In this document: positions 54,418 through 63,418 of the stretch, piece by piece
How positions within the stretch are numbered: the first letter of the stretch is position 1
Layout: each line of letters starts with the position of its first letter
Assembly: GCA_017522685.1 (NCBI GenBank)
Contig: JAFWYN010000028.1
Location: 38,079-102,078, forward strand
DNA: 64,000 nucleotides
Direction of reading: 5' to 3'
DNA from: Lachnospiraceae bacterium
Lineage (GTDB): Bacteria > Bacillota_A > Clostridia > Lachnospirales > Lachnospiraceae
Made by a program: the position numbers and the translations under genes
The notes under the pieces: model-generated
Databases searched by the model: none
Told to the model about the DNA's origin: nothing
What the model saw: only the letters and a program-made list of their open reading frames with translations

Positions 54418-55083
54418 ATGTTGGGCTTTGCCATACAAAAGGGAGAAAAGGTACATGTAATCGGTGCCTGCCCCAAAGACGGATATGAAAAAAGTGCAGT
54501 GCAGCTTCTGCAAAATTGTGATAGATTTATCGCAAGAGAAGGTTTCGTGAAGGTGGATTTTCCGGAGGAAGGCTTCACGCAGATGGAGGAATATCAGGCA
54601 TATTTCGAAAAGCAGGGTTATACCTTTGAACCTTATGTGGAGATGGACATGTGGTTGAAAGATTATACCATGCCGCAGATGCCGGTGCCGGAAGGTGTGA
54701 CCTTTGACTATTATAAGGGGAGTCTTGCGGAGCTTCGTGAGGCGGTGGCAAAGGTGGAAGAGAACTGGGTGCAGTTTTTCAACGAAGGGGACTGTTTCTA
54801 CTGCGGTTTCTTGGATGGCAAGATTGTGTCCCTTTGCATCCTGGGCTTTGATGATGACTGGGTCATTTCCGACAGCAGTATGCGCGTAGGAAGTGTGGGC
54901 TGCGTGGGTACCGTGCCCGAATATCGTAAGAAGGGTATCGGCTTGGCTATGGTAGCCCATGCTACGCAGATACTGAAGGAAGCAGGTTGCGACAAGTCCT
55001 TTATCCACTATACCGCTTTGGATAAATGGTACGGCCGATTAGGATACGAGACTTGTATGGCTTTTGCGTTAGGAGAGAAATAA
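54418..55083 (+). CDS. GNAT acetyltransferase
   Basis: 221 residues. The C-terminal half carries the GNAT fold (GCVGTVPEYRKKGIGLAMVAH, about 159-180), and the N-terminal half (about 1-90) is an extension without a recognisable domain. Substrate unknown. Translation probably coupled to the GH3 gene (4-nt gap). Confidence 0.85.
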   Translation: MLGFAIQKGEKVHVIGACPKDGYEKSAVQLLQNCDRFIAREGFVKVDFPEEGFTQMEEYQAYFEKQGYTFEPYVEMDMWLKDYTMPQMPVPEGVTFDYYKGSLAELREAVAKVEENWVQFFNEGDCFYCGFLDGKIVSLCILGFDDDWVISDSSMRVGSVGCVGTVPEYRKKGIGLAMVAHATQILKEAGCDKSFIHYTALDKWYGRLGYETCMAFALGEK

Positions 55084-55132
55084 TAAAATAAAGCACATAA
55101 ATTATATAGACATATACCAGGGAGGAAAAGTG

Positions 55133-56095
55133 ATGGAACAGGAAAACAAAAGAGGAAATGGTAATAAGAAGTATATTACGATAGTGCTGATAGCATTAAT
55201 CGCTGTGGGTGCGATAGTGGGGCTGTTGTTGTTTCTAAATTCAAAGGGAAATGCGGATGAAAAGGATGATGTGGTTGTAGCATCAAAGGAGCTGGAAGAA
55301 ACAGTGGAACCAAAGGTGACAGCAGAACCTGAGGTGACTCCTGCACCGGCAAAGGTATCTAAGGACGAGCTGATGGCAAATGTGGCACCGGAGCATAGGG
55401 AAGATTTCGAATTAGTTTTAGCAGATAAAATGGCTAATGGAATTACTGATTATACTTATGAAGATTATTTAGCAGCCCTTGAAAAAGAAAAGGAAAAAGA
55501 AGAAGAATCTTCTAAGATTAATGTTGAGGATGTTGAAGACATTAATGCAAATAAGGAAGTAATTGAGCAGACCATTATTAGAGATATTGCTCGTTATAAT
55601 CAGTATATTTATGATCATTGTGGATATCCTGAAAGCGAATATGGAGTAGGTCCTCATGCAATTGCTGCAGATCCAAATGTAAAAAACTGGAGCTTATTTA
55701 ATGGTGTTATGACATACATGGATATGTTGGTTGATTATGCAGGAGGAAAACGTTCAAACGTTTTGGGCAGTGAGCAGTTTAGTATTTCTGTAGATCAGCA
55801 GGTATTAGGACTTCGTGGTGCTATGTTTAATGGAATTCCTTATGAACAGGACCCTAAATTTGGTGAATATCATTTTATTCTTGCTAATTTCTTAGCTGAT
55901 GGTCATCCTGATATTGATTCTGTTGAAAACCTTTCTTTAGAATATGTAAATGAAATTATGGATTTTGATAGTCATCAGGTTGGAGTAATTGCAACTTTTA
56001 CTTGCAACGGAACGAAGTATACTTGTTGGTTAGAATCTACTTCTATGAGTGCTGATGGAGCTTATTATACAGTTTTAGATCTCAAGAAGAATTAG
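55133..56095 (+). CDS. Membrane-anchored protein, unknown
   Basis: 320 residues. Basic N-terminus, transmembrane helix (about 17-39), acidic stalk with Val-Thr-Ala-Glu-Pro repeats (about 40-80), helical part with an EKEKEKEEESS run, and a C-terminal domain (about 145-320) ending YYTVLDLKKN. The first ~270 nt have the codon style of the neighbours, whereas from about 55400 the codons become AT-ended (GAT, ATT, CTT). AGGGAGGAAAAG precedes the ATG; a GTG at 55130 is possible. Not recognised. Confidence 0.78.
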   Translation: MEQENKRGNGNKKYITIVLIALIAVGAIVGLLLFLNSKGNADEKDDVVVASKELEETVEPKVTAEPEVTPAPAKVSKDELMANVAPEHREDFELVLADKMANGITDYTYEDYLAALEKEKEKEEESSKINVEDVEDINANKEVIEQTIIRDIARYNQYIYDHCGYPESEYGVGPHAIAADPNVKNWSLFNGVMTYMDMLVDYAGGKRSNVLGSEQFSISVDQQVLGLRGAMFNGIPYEQDPKFGEYHFILANFLADGHPDIDSVENLSLEYVNEIMDFDSHQVGVIATFTCNGTKYTCWLESTSMSADGAYYTVLDLKKN

Positions 56096-56143
56096 TTATA
56101 TAATAACTATATTGCTAAGGAGGTTTAATAACATAAAACATAA

Positions 56144-56182
56144 AGGAACATACTAATCCGTTTGGAGGTATGTTCTTTTTTA
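56144..56182 (+). terminator. Terminator
   Basis: GAACATAC (56146-56153) pairs with GTATGTTC (56168-56175), followed by TTTTTT. Confidence 0.82.
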
Positions 56183-56230
56183 GTAATTTTCAAAAGAACT
56201 ATAATGTGATAACATGAAAGGAGACACAAA

Positions 56231-56857
56231 ATGGAAACAGGAAAAGAGATTACAGCAAGGGAGATTATTCAATTCTATGTGAAGAAGGAGAAGAATCCGA
56301 CTAAAACCAATGAGTTTTTGAATGGTGGTTATGGTCAGGTTAGGGGCGGATATATTAGCTTCGCTAATGAACGAGGAGAGGATAGCAAGCAGGTCATTCA
56401 AATCCTTCAGGAGAAAAAGGAAGAATTGCTGAAAAGTGATGAGTTATGTTGGCTGGAAACGCTTTATGACAGACATGAGGTTTTACTTTCGGAAGAGGAG
56501 AAAAGTAAGCCGAACCAGAAATGGCACTTATTGATATCTTATTATGCATATAAGCTTATTGTGCAGAGGTATGGGATAAAGAAGGTAAGAGTAGTAGAGG
56601 ATATTGACGCAAAGAAGACGACGGTTTTCGGGCGTATAAGATGTCCGGAACTGTGCTTATGGATGGTGGAAGCAGCCAAAGACGGAGAGATACTTAAGGA
56701 TGAAGACGCAGAGGACTTATATGCTAATATAGTGGAGATTAAAAAGCAAAATAGATGGTATTGGAACTGGTTGTCTTGGTGGAAGAAAAACCGCGAAAGC
56801 TATGATACTAGATTAGTGGAGATTATTTTGAAAGAAAAAGAACGAGGAGAGAAATAA
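56231..56857 (+). CDS. Unknown soluble protein
   Basis: 208 residues, charged and mainly helical, no signal peptide. Trp-rich near the C-terminus (NRWYWNWLSWWKKNRES). GGAGACA precedes the ATG. The following gene begins 1 nt after the stop, so they are one unit. Not recognised. Confidence 0.68.
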   Translation: METGKEITAREIIQFYVKKEKNPTKTNEFLNGGYGQVRGGYISFANERGEDSKQVIQILQEKKEELLKSDELCWLETLYDRHEVLLSEEEKSKPNQKWHLLISYYAYKLIVQRYGIKKVRVVEDIDAKKTTVFGRIRCPELCLWMVEAAKDGEILKDEDAEDLYANIVEIKKQNRWYWNWLSWWKKNRESYDTRLVEIILKEKERGEK

Positions 56858-56858
56858 T

Positions 56859-57152
56859 ATGAAACCCAAATCCCCCATGAGTGAACAGCTCTTTGAGATG
56901 ATGCTGGAGAGAGGCTATTCGAGAGAGTTCAGTGATTTAATAACCAAGAATCTGAATACGGACTTTACAGCCACCCGGATGATCGGGTATTTGTCCCATT
57001 ATTCCAGCTTGCCGGAAGGGGAAGTGGTGGATGAGATGTTGGCGATTCTTAGTGACAGGGACCGCATTATGCGGAAGAAGGAGGCGGAAGCCGCCAATGC
57101 CCGCTGGAATCAGATTATGTGGGAAGGATTTCAGACAGAAGATAATGAGTAA
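56859..57152 (+). CDS. Small conserved-looking helical protein
   Basis: 97 residues, soluble and helical (MSEQLFEMMLERGYSREF; EMLAILSDRDRIMRKKEAEA). GAGGAG lies before the ATG. No known domain recognised. Confidence 0.7.
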   Translation: MKPKSPMSEQLFEMMLERGYSREFSDLITKNLNTDFTATRMIGYLSHYSSLPEGEVVDEMLAILSDRDRIMRKKEAEAANARWNQIMWEGFQTEDNE

Positions 57153-57165
57153 GTGAGATATGTAA

Positions 57166-57192
57166 GACGGTAGCGTGGGCTACCGTCTTTTT
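57166..57192 (+). terminator. Terminator
   Basis: GACGGTAGC (57166-57174), loop GTGG, GCTACCGTC (57179-57187), TTTTT. Confidence 0.92.
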
Positions 57193-57195
57193 GTA

Positions 57196-57345
57196 CCTAT
57201 TCAGAGCCATGCAAATCTACAATATCAGGCTGTACAAGCTTGCTTGTTAAAGACTGATATTGTAGATTTATATGGCGAGAAGTCATACATTCGCAAAAGG
57301 AAAGCCTTGTAAAGGCGGTTTTTGCGAATGTATGCACTGAATAGG
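57196..57345 (+). ncRNA. Structured element, copy 2 of 2
   Basis: 150 nt with the same fold as 20408-20558. P1: CCTATTCAG (57196-57204) with CTGAATAGG (57337-57345). P2: AAATCTACAATATCAG pairs perfectly with CTGATATTGTAGATTT, closed by GCCAT/ATGGC; an extra ACAAGC/GCTTGT hairpin is in its loop. P3: ATACATTCGCAAAA with TTTTGCGAATGTAT. P4: GCCTT-GTA-AAGGC. It lies just after a terminator and 21 nt before the gntR promoter, so it may be independently made or act on gntR. Confidence 0.72.
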
Positions 57346-57365
57346 CATTTTTTTAAGAAATAGTA

Positions 57366-57417
57366 TTGACAACTGAGCTATACAATGGTATAAATTGTAT
57401 AAAGTGATATTATACAA
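57366..57417 (+). promoter_or_regulatory. gntR-ABC operon promoter and operator
   Basis: TTGACA (57366-57371), 17-bp spacer, TATAAA (57389-57394). Three palindromic half-sites overlap or follow it: TATACAA (57379-57385), TTGTATAA (57395-57402) and TTATACAA (57410-57417). The inverted pair TTGTATAA/TTATACAA fits a GntR/YtrA-type operator, so the operon is probably autorepressed. Confidence 0.82.
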
Positions 57418-57468
57418 TTATATCTCTGAGTAGTTCGAAATGCTTAGAGTAAGAAGGAGTGCACACCA

Positions 57469-57843
57469 ATGAATATTAATATCAGTAATTCATCCGGCGA
57501 ACCAATCTATCTGCAGATTGTGAGCCAGATCAAGACGCTGATTCTGGAAGGTAAGCTGCAAGAAGGGGACGCCCTTCCATCCATGCGAAACCTGGCCACT
57601 GAGCTCAGAATCAGCTTTATGACCACGAAACGCGCCTATGAGGAGCTGGAGCGTGACGGCTTTATCGAGTCGTATACGGGCAGAGGAAGCTTTGTAAAGG
57701 CACAGAACACGGAACTTTATAGAGAAGAGCAGATTAAGGCTATAGAGGCCCTGCTGATGGAGGCCAGCGATAAGGCAAGAAAATGCGGTATCTCCACAGG
57801 GGAGCTTCATGAGCTTCTGGATCTTGTAAATGAAGGAGAATAA
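57469..57843 (+). CDS. GntR-family (YtrA-type) regulator
   Basis: 124 residues: winged helix about 1-75 (YLQIVSQIKTLILEG, LPSMRNLATELRISFMTTKR) and a short C-terminal helical tail, the size of YtrA-type regulators that sit before ABC exporter genes. It likely represses its own operon at the palindromes upstream; the effector is unknown. Confidence 0.93.
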   Translation: MNINISNSSGEPIYLQIVSQIKTLILEGKLQEGDALPSMRNLATELRISFMTTKRAYEELERDGFIESYTGRGSFVKAQNTELYREEQIKAIEALLMEASDKARKCGISTGELHELLDLVNEGE

Positions 57844-57845
57844 GG

Positions 57846-58724
57846 ATGGAAAATTACGAGAATGCCATAGAAATCAAAGGCTTAACCAAGAAGTATGATG
57901 GTTTTACCCTGGATAATGTATCCTTTGAGGTGCCTAAGGGCAGTATCATGGGATTCATCGGCCAAAACGGAGCCGGTAAATCCACCACCATTAACAGTTT
58001 ATTGAATATTATTCCTATCAACAGCGGTGAAATCAAGCTGTTGGGAATGGACCATAAAAGTAAGGAGAAGGAAATTAAGGAGCGTACAGCAGTGGTATTT
58101 GATACCCTTCCTTTCCACGGCATCCTGAATACCAAGGATATGTCCAAGATTTTTCAGGGGATTTATCCTAAGTGGGACGAGGAGCAGTATCAGAAGTATC
58201 TGGACCGCTTCCAGCTTCCTCAGAAAAAGAAAATCGGTGATTTTTCAAAGGGTATGAAAATGAAGCTGCAGATTACCTGCGCCCTTTCTCACCATGCAGA
58301 GCTTCTGATTATGGATGAGCCCACATCCGGCTTAGATCCGGTAGTGCGTGATGAAATCCTACGTATTTTCATGGAGTATCTGGAGAGCGGCGAATGCAGT
58401 ATGCTCATGTCCTCCCATATCACCAGTGATTTGGAGAAAATCGCAGACAGTATTACCTTTATCGATAGAGGTAAAATCCTGCTGACCGGCTACAAGGATG
58501 ATATTCTGGAGTCCCATGGTGTTATCAAATGCAGCAAGGAACAGCTGAAGGAGATGGACCCCAAGGATTATGTGGGTGCCCGAATCAATACTTACGGAGC
58601 TGAAGTGATGGTTGCGGACAGAGAAGCCATGAGTCAGAAGTACAGAGGGCTGATACTGGATGCCACAACCTTGGAAGAAATCATGGTTTACTATGTGAAT
58701 CGCGACAATAAGGAGTGGGTATGA
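57846..58724 (+). CDS. ABC transporter ATPase
   Basis: 292 residues. Walker A GQNGAGKST, signature FSKGMKMKL, Walker B LLIMDEPTSGLDP, H-loop SSHIT. CcmA/YtrB-like. With the two following membrane subunits it forms an ABC-2 exporter. Stop overlaps the next start. Confidence 0.95.
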   Translation: MENYENAIEIKGLTKKYDGFTLDNVSFEVPKGSIMGFIGQNGAGKSTTINSLLNIIPINSGEIKLLGMDHKSKEKEIKERTAVVFDTLPFHGILNTKDMSKIFQGIYPKWDEEQYQKYLDRFQLPQKKKIGDFSKGMKMKLQITCALSHHAELLIMDEPTSGLDPVVRDEILRIFMEYLESGECSMLMSSHITSDLEKIADSITFIDRGKILLTGYKDDILESHGVIKCSKEQLKEMDPKDYVGARINTYGAEVMVADREAMSQKYRGLILDATTLEEIMVYYVNRDNKEWV

Positions 58725-59512
58725 TGACGGAAAAATATAAATCATTACTTTATCGGGAATGGAAGGTTAGTAAGAAGTTTTATCTGCTCAGAATCGTGCT
58801 GCTTTTGCTTTTTACCCTAATGCTTGGGGGTGGCACTATATATGCTGTAAATGCAAGTGCGGGCCGGGAGGTAGCGGCAGGGGCCGCTGAAGCCCTTGAT
58901 TGGGCTTTGATATTCTTTTTCTATTTGCTGGTACTGTTTATCGCAGCGGCCAGTGGGGAGGACAATGGTGTTTATAAGTCGGATGTAAACAGTGGCTGGC
59001 TGAAATTCTCCTGGGCATTACCCGTGACGGCTCATGAGAAGGCTGTGACAAAGCTTACTTTTCGGGGAATCGTGGTACTGATAGGAACCCTATATATGTT
59101 TATGTCCATAGGCGTGATTTGTGGGATTACCGGATTTGCCCATATGAAAACGGTGGTGTATGCCTTTTTCTGGTGCCTGGATTTCTGTCTTTTATATGAC
59201 GTGATTAAGGATTTTATTATCATGCGTGCAGTGGATGTGAAAGCAGTGAAAAAGATGGGGAATATTGCACTGGTTGTTATTATAGTGGCGATTGATTTGC
59301 CCTATTTCATGAAGGCTATACAAGGCACTCCACCGGAGGACATCTTGGATAGCAAGATGGTGACTATGATGAAAAATAACGATTTTAGTGGACTGACGGA
59401 ATTAATCACCATTCCCGACCTTTGGGGTTGGGTAGGTATCCTGCTTCTGTTTGTGATACTTATTGGAGGCTTTTTACTTAGTCGGAAGAATTTTGAGAGG
59501 AGAAATGCATGA
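58721..59512 (+). CDS. ABC-2 type membrane subunit
   Basis: 263 residues, six hydrophobic helices. ATG 58721 overlaps the ATPase stop; a GTG at 58715 and ATG 58724 are alternatives. Likely permease subunit of the exporter; substrate unknown. Confidence 0.82.
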   Translation: MMTEKYKSLLYREWKVSKKFYLLRIVLLLLFTLMLGGGTIYAVNASAGREVAAGAAEALDWALIFFFYLLVLFIAAASGEDNGVYKSDVNSGWLKFSWALPVTAHEKAVTKLTFRGIVVLIGTLYMFMSIGVICGITGFAHMKTVVYAFFWCLDFCLLYDVIKDFIIMRAVDVKAVKKMGNIALVVIIVAIDLPYFMKAIQGTPPEDILDSKMVTMMKNNDFSGLTELITIPDLWGWVGILLLFVILIGGFLLSRKNFERRNA

Positions 59513-60246
59513 TGAAGGGCTATCTGTATAAGGAGTGGAAGCAGAATCGTCTCTTATTTTTGCTGATAGCAGTGGCTGCCATAGAGCAGGCATTATTTCC
59601 TATCCAGTTTTTCATGTTAGATAGAAGAACCATTTCCCGAGAAGCTTTTTTGTATTTTGCTCAAGGCGGTCAGCTAGTCCAAATGGCGGCTTCCATAGCG
59701 GCGGCCATTTGTGTGTTGGGAGCGCAGGAAATGATTTACCGGAATGATGATATGAAAGCCTGGGGACTCTTTGTGGCGTCCAATCCCAAGGGTATCAAGG
59801 GCTATATCCTTACCAAATACAGCATAACAGCTGCCATGAGTATGTGCTTTTTTATCTTAAGTGCGGGCTTTGACTACATATTTACGAAGATTGCCAATGT
59901 GATTGGAGGAATAGGCCTTTCCCCAAGGACAGAGTTCCTTTGGATTCTGACCCTGATTATGTTGTTGCTTAGTGCTGTGGAGATGCCCTTTGTGATTCGC
60001 TTTGGGATGAAGCTGGGCAATACCATTAAGCTGATAATCTTTATTGCTTTATTTATTCTTTGGGTAGTGTTATTGATTACGAATCCCTTGGGAATCGTGG
60101 ATACCATATTTGCTTTCTTTGCGGGTAAGGAGATTCCTTTTTCCGTGAAATGGGGGCTGCCGATGATATCCTTTGGTGTATTCATCCTGTCCGGTTTGAT
60201 TTCCTGCAAGCTGTATATTAAGGGTGTATTTCAGTATTACAATTAG
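59509..60246 (+). CDS. ABC-2 type membrane subunit
   Basis: 245 residues, about six helices, start overlapping the previous stop by 4 nt. Begins MMKGYLYKEWKQNR, similar in style to the previous subunit (KSLLYREWK), suggesting a heterodimer of related permeases. Confidence 0.82.
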   Translation: MMKGYLYKEWKQNRLLFLLIAVAAIEQALFPIQFFMLDRRTISREAFLYFAQGGQLVQMAASIAAAICVLGAQEMIYRNDDMKAWGLFVASNPKGIKGYILTKYSITAAMSMCFFILSAGFDYIFTKIANVIGGIGLSPRTEFLWILTLIMLLLSAVEMPFVIRFGMKLGNTIKLIIFIALFILWVVLLITNPLGIVDTIFAFFAGKEIPFSVKWGLPMISFGVFILSGLISCKLYIKGVFQYYN

Positions 60247-60256
60247 GGAGGGTACC

Positions 60257-62125
60257 ATGAAAAGAATATTGGCTTTTATATTATGCGTGGTCTTTGTATG
60301 TACCATGCCCGCCATGAGTGCTTATGCTACAGAAGGTCGTACTCCTTACGGTGTAACATTAGAGTATGTGAAGGCAGAAATAGGACACATGGCGGAAGTA
60401 AATAAGGATTATTATGCCTCCTTTGCTACATCGGTATTTCAGGGCGAGGAAGTACTGTATGAGAATTATTTTGGCTATATAGACCGGGAGAATCAGATCC
60501 CGGCAGATGAAACTTGTGTTTATGAATGGGGCAGTGTGTCCAAGCTGCTTGTATGGGTGAGTGTATTGCAACTCTACGAGCAAGGGAAAATCGATTTGGA
60601 GGCAGATATCCGGGAGTATCTTCCAGAGGACTTCTTTAAGAAACTAAAATACGAGGACTCTATTACCATGCTGCATTTGATGAACCATAATGCGGGCTGG
60701 GAGGAAACCTCATTACCCATAGAGACGGAAGAAGAGGAGGATATTCTTCCTTTGGAGGAGGCGCTCCGAAAGCTGGAGCCGGCGCAAACCTTCCGCCCGG
60801 GAGAAATCACAGCTTACTCTAACTGGGGAACGGCTTTGGCTGGATATATCGTGGAGCGTATCAGTGGCATGGAGTATGCAGAGTATGTGCGGATAAATAT
60901 CCTGACTCCACTGGGTATGGAGCAAACTGCTGTCAGGCCGGACTACCGTGACAATGAGTGGGTCCGTGTACAAAGAGAAAGGCAGAAGTCCTATCTGATC
61001 GTGGGGAATAAGCAAGTAGGGCTTATCACCGACGAGGACTTGGGAAGCGGTATCCGCTATATCCAACCGTATCCCGCAGGTGCAGTGGTTGGTACCTTGG
61101 CGGATTTGACCAAGTTCGGTCAGGCCTTTGTGTCAGAGGATTGTCCTTTGTTTGAAAGAAAAGAAACCTTGGAGTTTATGCTTTCTGCCAGTGATTTTTA
61201 CGGGAATAGCGATATTCCGAAGAATTGTCACGGGCTTTGGTGTACGGAATATGCCGTGCGTACCTTGGGACATGCGGGTAATACCACCGGTGGCAGTGCC
61301 AATCTGGTATTTGATAAGGACAGTAAAATGGGTGTAGTGGTGCTGACTAACCAGCAGGCGGAAAGCCTCTTTTGCTATAAGATACCGGAGCTGGTATTTG
61401 GATCCATGGAAAGAGGTTCGTTCTTTAGAGATGCAACCATTACCACAGAAATGGACTTGAGTGGAGATTATGTCATGAGCAGGGGGTACTTCGAAGGTGG
61501 CCGGAAAATCGTTCCTTGTCTGACCTATGTACCTATACGGGCGTCAGAGGAGAAGGACCTTTTTACCCAGCTGGGAGAGCCTGCACTGAAGCAGTTTGGA
61601 GACAATCTGTACCGAATCGTGGGTAGTAATGAGTTCGTTTATGCTACCACCACCTCGGAAGGGCAGCTGGTTTTAGAATCCTCTATGATGACCTTGCTTC
61701 GGGACGAGGCAGTAGCAGGAGAATCTTCGGCAGTAACAGTGTTTGCGGCCATAGCAGTGGCAGGGGTGATTCTGCTGCTGGCCATGCTGGTGATTAAGCT
61801 ACTGATGCAGGAAGTAAAAGTACCGGCGGCCAAGTGGCTTGTGGTAGGGGCGATAGCTATAGTGCTTTTGGGAGTCTATGTATTTGCATTGGCTATAGAA
61901 ACTACATCCCTGGTACTGATACAGGTATTAAATGTGGTGGTCAGCTGTGTGGTTATGATCTGCTTGACAGTATGTCTGTTGTCCGCAGGAGTGGCTGTCA
62001 AAACGGTTATCAAGGAAAAGGGATTGAATTGGAAAGGACGCCTGTTGTATGTGGTTTATGCCCTGTGCCAGTTGTATGTGATTGGGTTTGCAGTGTATTT
62101 CAGATTGTTTGATTTTTGGACGTAA
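60257..62125 (+). CDS. Beta-lactamase-family serine hydrolase with membrane C-terminus
   Basis: 622 residues. Signal peptide 1-25, class C-type serine hydrolase domain about 35-370 with SxxK S93-x-x-K96 (SVSK), YSN at 187-189 and HAG (GHAGNTTGG), then a beta domain and about four transmembrane helices in the last 130 residues. Such proteins act as peptidases or esterases on cell-wall or peptide substrates rather than as resistance enzymes. GGGAGGGTACC precedes ATG 60257. It follows the ABC operon by 10 nt and may be co-expressed. Confidence 0.9.
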   Translation: MKRILAFILCVVFVCTMPAMSAYATEGRTPYGVTLEYVKAEIGHMAEVNKDYYASFATSVFQGEEVLYENYFGYIDRENQIPADETCVYEWGSVSKLLVWVSVLQLYEQGKIDLEADIREYLPEDFFKKLKYEDSITMLHLMNHNAGWEETSLPIETEEEEDILPLEEALRKLEPAQTFRPGEITAYSNWGTALAGYIVERISGMEYAEYVRINILTPLGMEQTAVRPDYRDNEWVRVQRERQKSYLIVGNKQVGLITDEDLGSGIRYIQPYPAGAVVGTLADLTKFGQAFVSEDCPLFERKETLEFMLSASDFYGNSDIPKNCHGLWCTEYAVRTLGHAGNTTGGSANLVFDKDSKMGVVVLTNQQAESLFCYKIPELVFGSMERGSFFRDATITTEMDLSGDYVMSRGYFEGGRKIVPCLTYVPIRASEEKDLFTQLGEPALKQFGDNLYRIVGSNEFVYATTTSEGQLVLESSMMTLLRDEAVAGESSAVTVFAAIAVAGVILLLAMLVIKLLMQEVKVPAAKWLVVGAIAIVLLGVYVFALAIETTSLVLIQVLNVVVSCVVMICLTVCLLSAGVAVKTVIKEKGLNWKGRLLYVVYALCQLYVIGFAVYFRLFDFWT

Positions 62126-62132
62126 AAATAGG

Positions 62133-62170
62133 AAGAGTGTGTTCCGAGGGATTGGGACACACTCTTTTCC
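62133..62170 (+). terminator. Terminator
   Basis: AAGAGTGTGT (62133-62142) pairs with ACACACTCTT (62157-62166), followed by TTCC. Confidence 0.85.
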
Positions 62171-62298
62171 TTTTGCAGGAAAAGGAGGTTCCGGGGAAAG
62201 AGAAATATTCTATAGACCGCCGATACCCGATTATAGAACTTGTTTTTTGCTATAGATATTAGTATAATGACTTGTAAAGGAATATGGAGGCAAAAGAA

Positions 62299-62901
62299 AT
62301 GAAGAAGAAATCCATAATAATTGTTTTAATAGTTATCTTACTTGTATGTGCCATAAGTGGTGCTATATGGTTCATCAGTGCCAATAAAGAAACAGAGGAT
62401 GTGGCGAGTGCGGATGTAGAGGCAACAGCGGTTCCTACGGAAGAACCTATACCCGAACCCACAGAAGCGCCGACGCCGGAACCCACAGAAGTTCCGACTC
62501 CCGAACCAACGGAGGTTCCAACTCCCGAACCGACTGAAGTTCCAACACCGGAACCTACAGAGGCGCCAACTCCGGAACCTACGGAAGTGCCTACGCCGGA
62601 ACCGGCAGATAATACAAATCCGGCATTTTATGATTGGGTAAGTAAGGAAACGGAAGAAGCAGATATTAAATGGTTTGTGGAAAACTTTGGTGTTTCAGAA
62701 GCAGAGTTAAGAACCTGGGATAATACAAAATGGCAGAAAACGATGGATGACTGGTTAAACAAAGCTTTGCATAGCGGTTCGTCCGATAGTAGTGACTGGG
62801 GAGAGCCGGACGGTGGTGGTGATTTGCCATTAGATGAACCTTCAACACGCCAGCCGGCTACTGGTATTCCAGAAGAGGAAACAGATGCAGGTTATATGTA
62901 A
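62299..62901 (+). CDS. Anchored protein with Pro-Glu-Pro-Thr repeats
   Basis: 200 residues. N-terminal transmembrane helix (about 4-25), then about nine PEPTE(V/A)PT repeats (about 45-105), then a small domain (about 108-200) rich in Trp/Asp. GGAGG at 62286-62290 supports ATG 62299 rather than 62284. The stalk would project a small domain outside the cell. Unknown function. Confidence 0.78.
   Translation: MKKKSIIIVLIVILLVCAISGAIWFISANKETEDVASADVEATAVPTEEPIPEPTEAPTPEPTEVPTPEPTEVPTPEPTEVPTPEPTEAPTPEPTEVPTPEPADNTNPAFYDWVSKETEEADIKWFVENFGVSEAELRTWDNTKWQKTMDDWLNKALHSGSSDSSDWGEPDGGGDLPLDEPSTRQPATGIPEEETDAGYM
62437..62614 (+). repeat. Degenerate 24-nt tandem repeat inside the stalk gene
   Basis: Repeats of CCGACGCCGGAACCCACAGA type (period 24 nt) encode the Pro-Thr-Pro-Glu stalk. 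Array length may vary between strains by slippage. Confidence 0.7.
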
Positions 62902-62921
62902 TAAGTGAATATAGAATAATC

Positions 62922-62955
62922 AAAGAGGCACTGATTTTATCAATGCCTCTTTTTA
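62922..62955 (+). terminator. Terminator
   Basis: AAAGAGGCA (62922-62930) pairs with TGCCTCTTT (62944-62952), followed by TTAAC. Confidence 0.85.
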
Positions 62956-63033
62956 ACTTATAGTATGTAATATCAACTTATGTGGAATTCCAGGCAGCAT
63001 AGGGGACTCAAAAAGGGACTCAAAATAGTGGGT

Positions 63034-63200
63034 GCAAGAAGCAAGACGGGGAATCGAACAAGAGACTTGCAAGCAAGTCTCTGCGGAGAAAAATGCTTCG
63101 CATTTTCTCCTGAATTCTCTCTATGGGGCTCATGGCTTACAAAAAAGAGATATCCTAACGGATATCTCTTTTTTGTAAGCGCGAGACGGGGATCGAATTC
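63034..63200. repeat. Hairpin block between tRNA-like fragments
   Basis: GACGGGGAATCGAAC (63043-63057 approximately) and GACGGGGATCGAATTC (63185-63200 approximately) are near-identical direct repeats resembling the T-arm and 3' end of a tRNA on the minus strand. Between them are three hairpins: AGAGACTTGC/GCAAGTCTCT (63061-63082), GGAGAAAAATG/CATTTTCTCC (63085-63110), and a perfect 21-bp stem with TAAC loop (63135-63180) that could serve as a two-way terminator. Looks like a scar of integration at a tRNA. Confidence 0.5.
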
Positions 63201-63265
63201 GGGATTGCTCACAAACCCTATAATAATCAAGGAGGAAAGCACTCTATCCGCGAGCTGTCCCCAGA
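63180..63265 (-). pseudogene. tRNA-like remnant
   Basis: On the - strand AGCTCGCGGATAGAGTGC resembles a tRNA D-arm, and TTCGATCCCCGTCTCGC a T-loop and acceptor end, but the anticodon arm does not pair. The anticodon area TTTCCTCCT could derive from tRNA-Arg(CCU). It is not called as a functional tRNA. Confidence 0.35.
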
Positions 63266-63418
63266 AGTGTCCCCCAAATTCAATTTTATCTTTCTCAACT
63301 GATAGTTACATTAGCTATCTTTCCTAGTTATTGTTTTCAAAATTCTCTTTGCTATAATGAACTTGTAAACTTACAGAAACAATATCCCTGATCAATAACC
63401 ACATGTTATATAGGTTTT

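Noticed and set aside
62437..62614. Regular repeats that could suggest a CRISPR array
   Set aside because: They are 24-nt in-frame coding repeats without spacers; no cas genes are seen. No CRISPR array is present in the window.
62980..63327. Open frame on + strand covering the hairpin block (and one on - strand, 62973-63242)
   Set aside because: The peptide contains phrases such as GNRTRDL and RRGSNSG, typical of spurious translation across tRNA genes; the region is made of hairpins and tRNA-like pieces.
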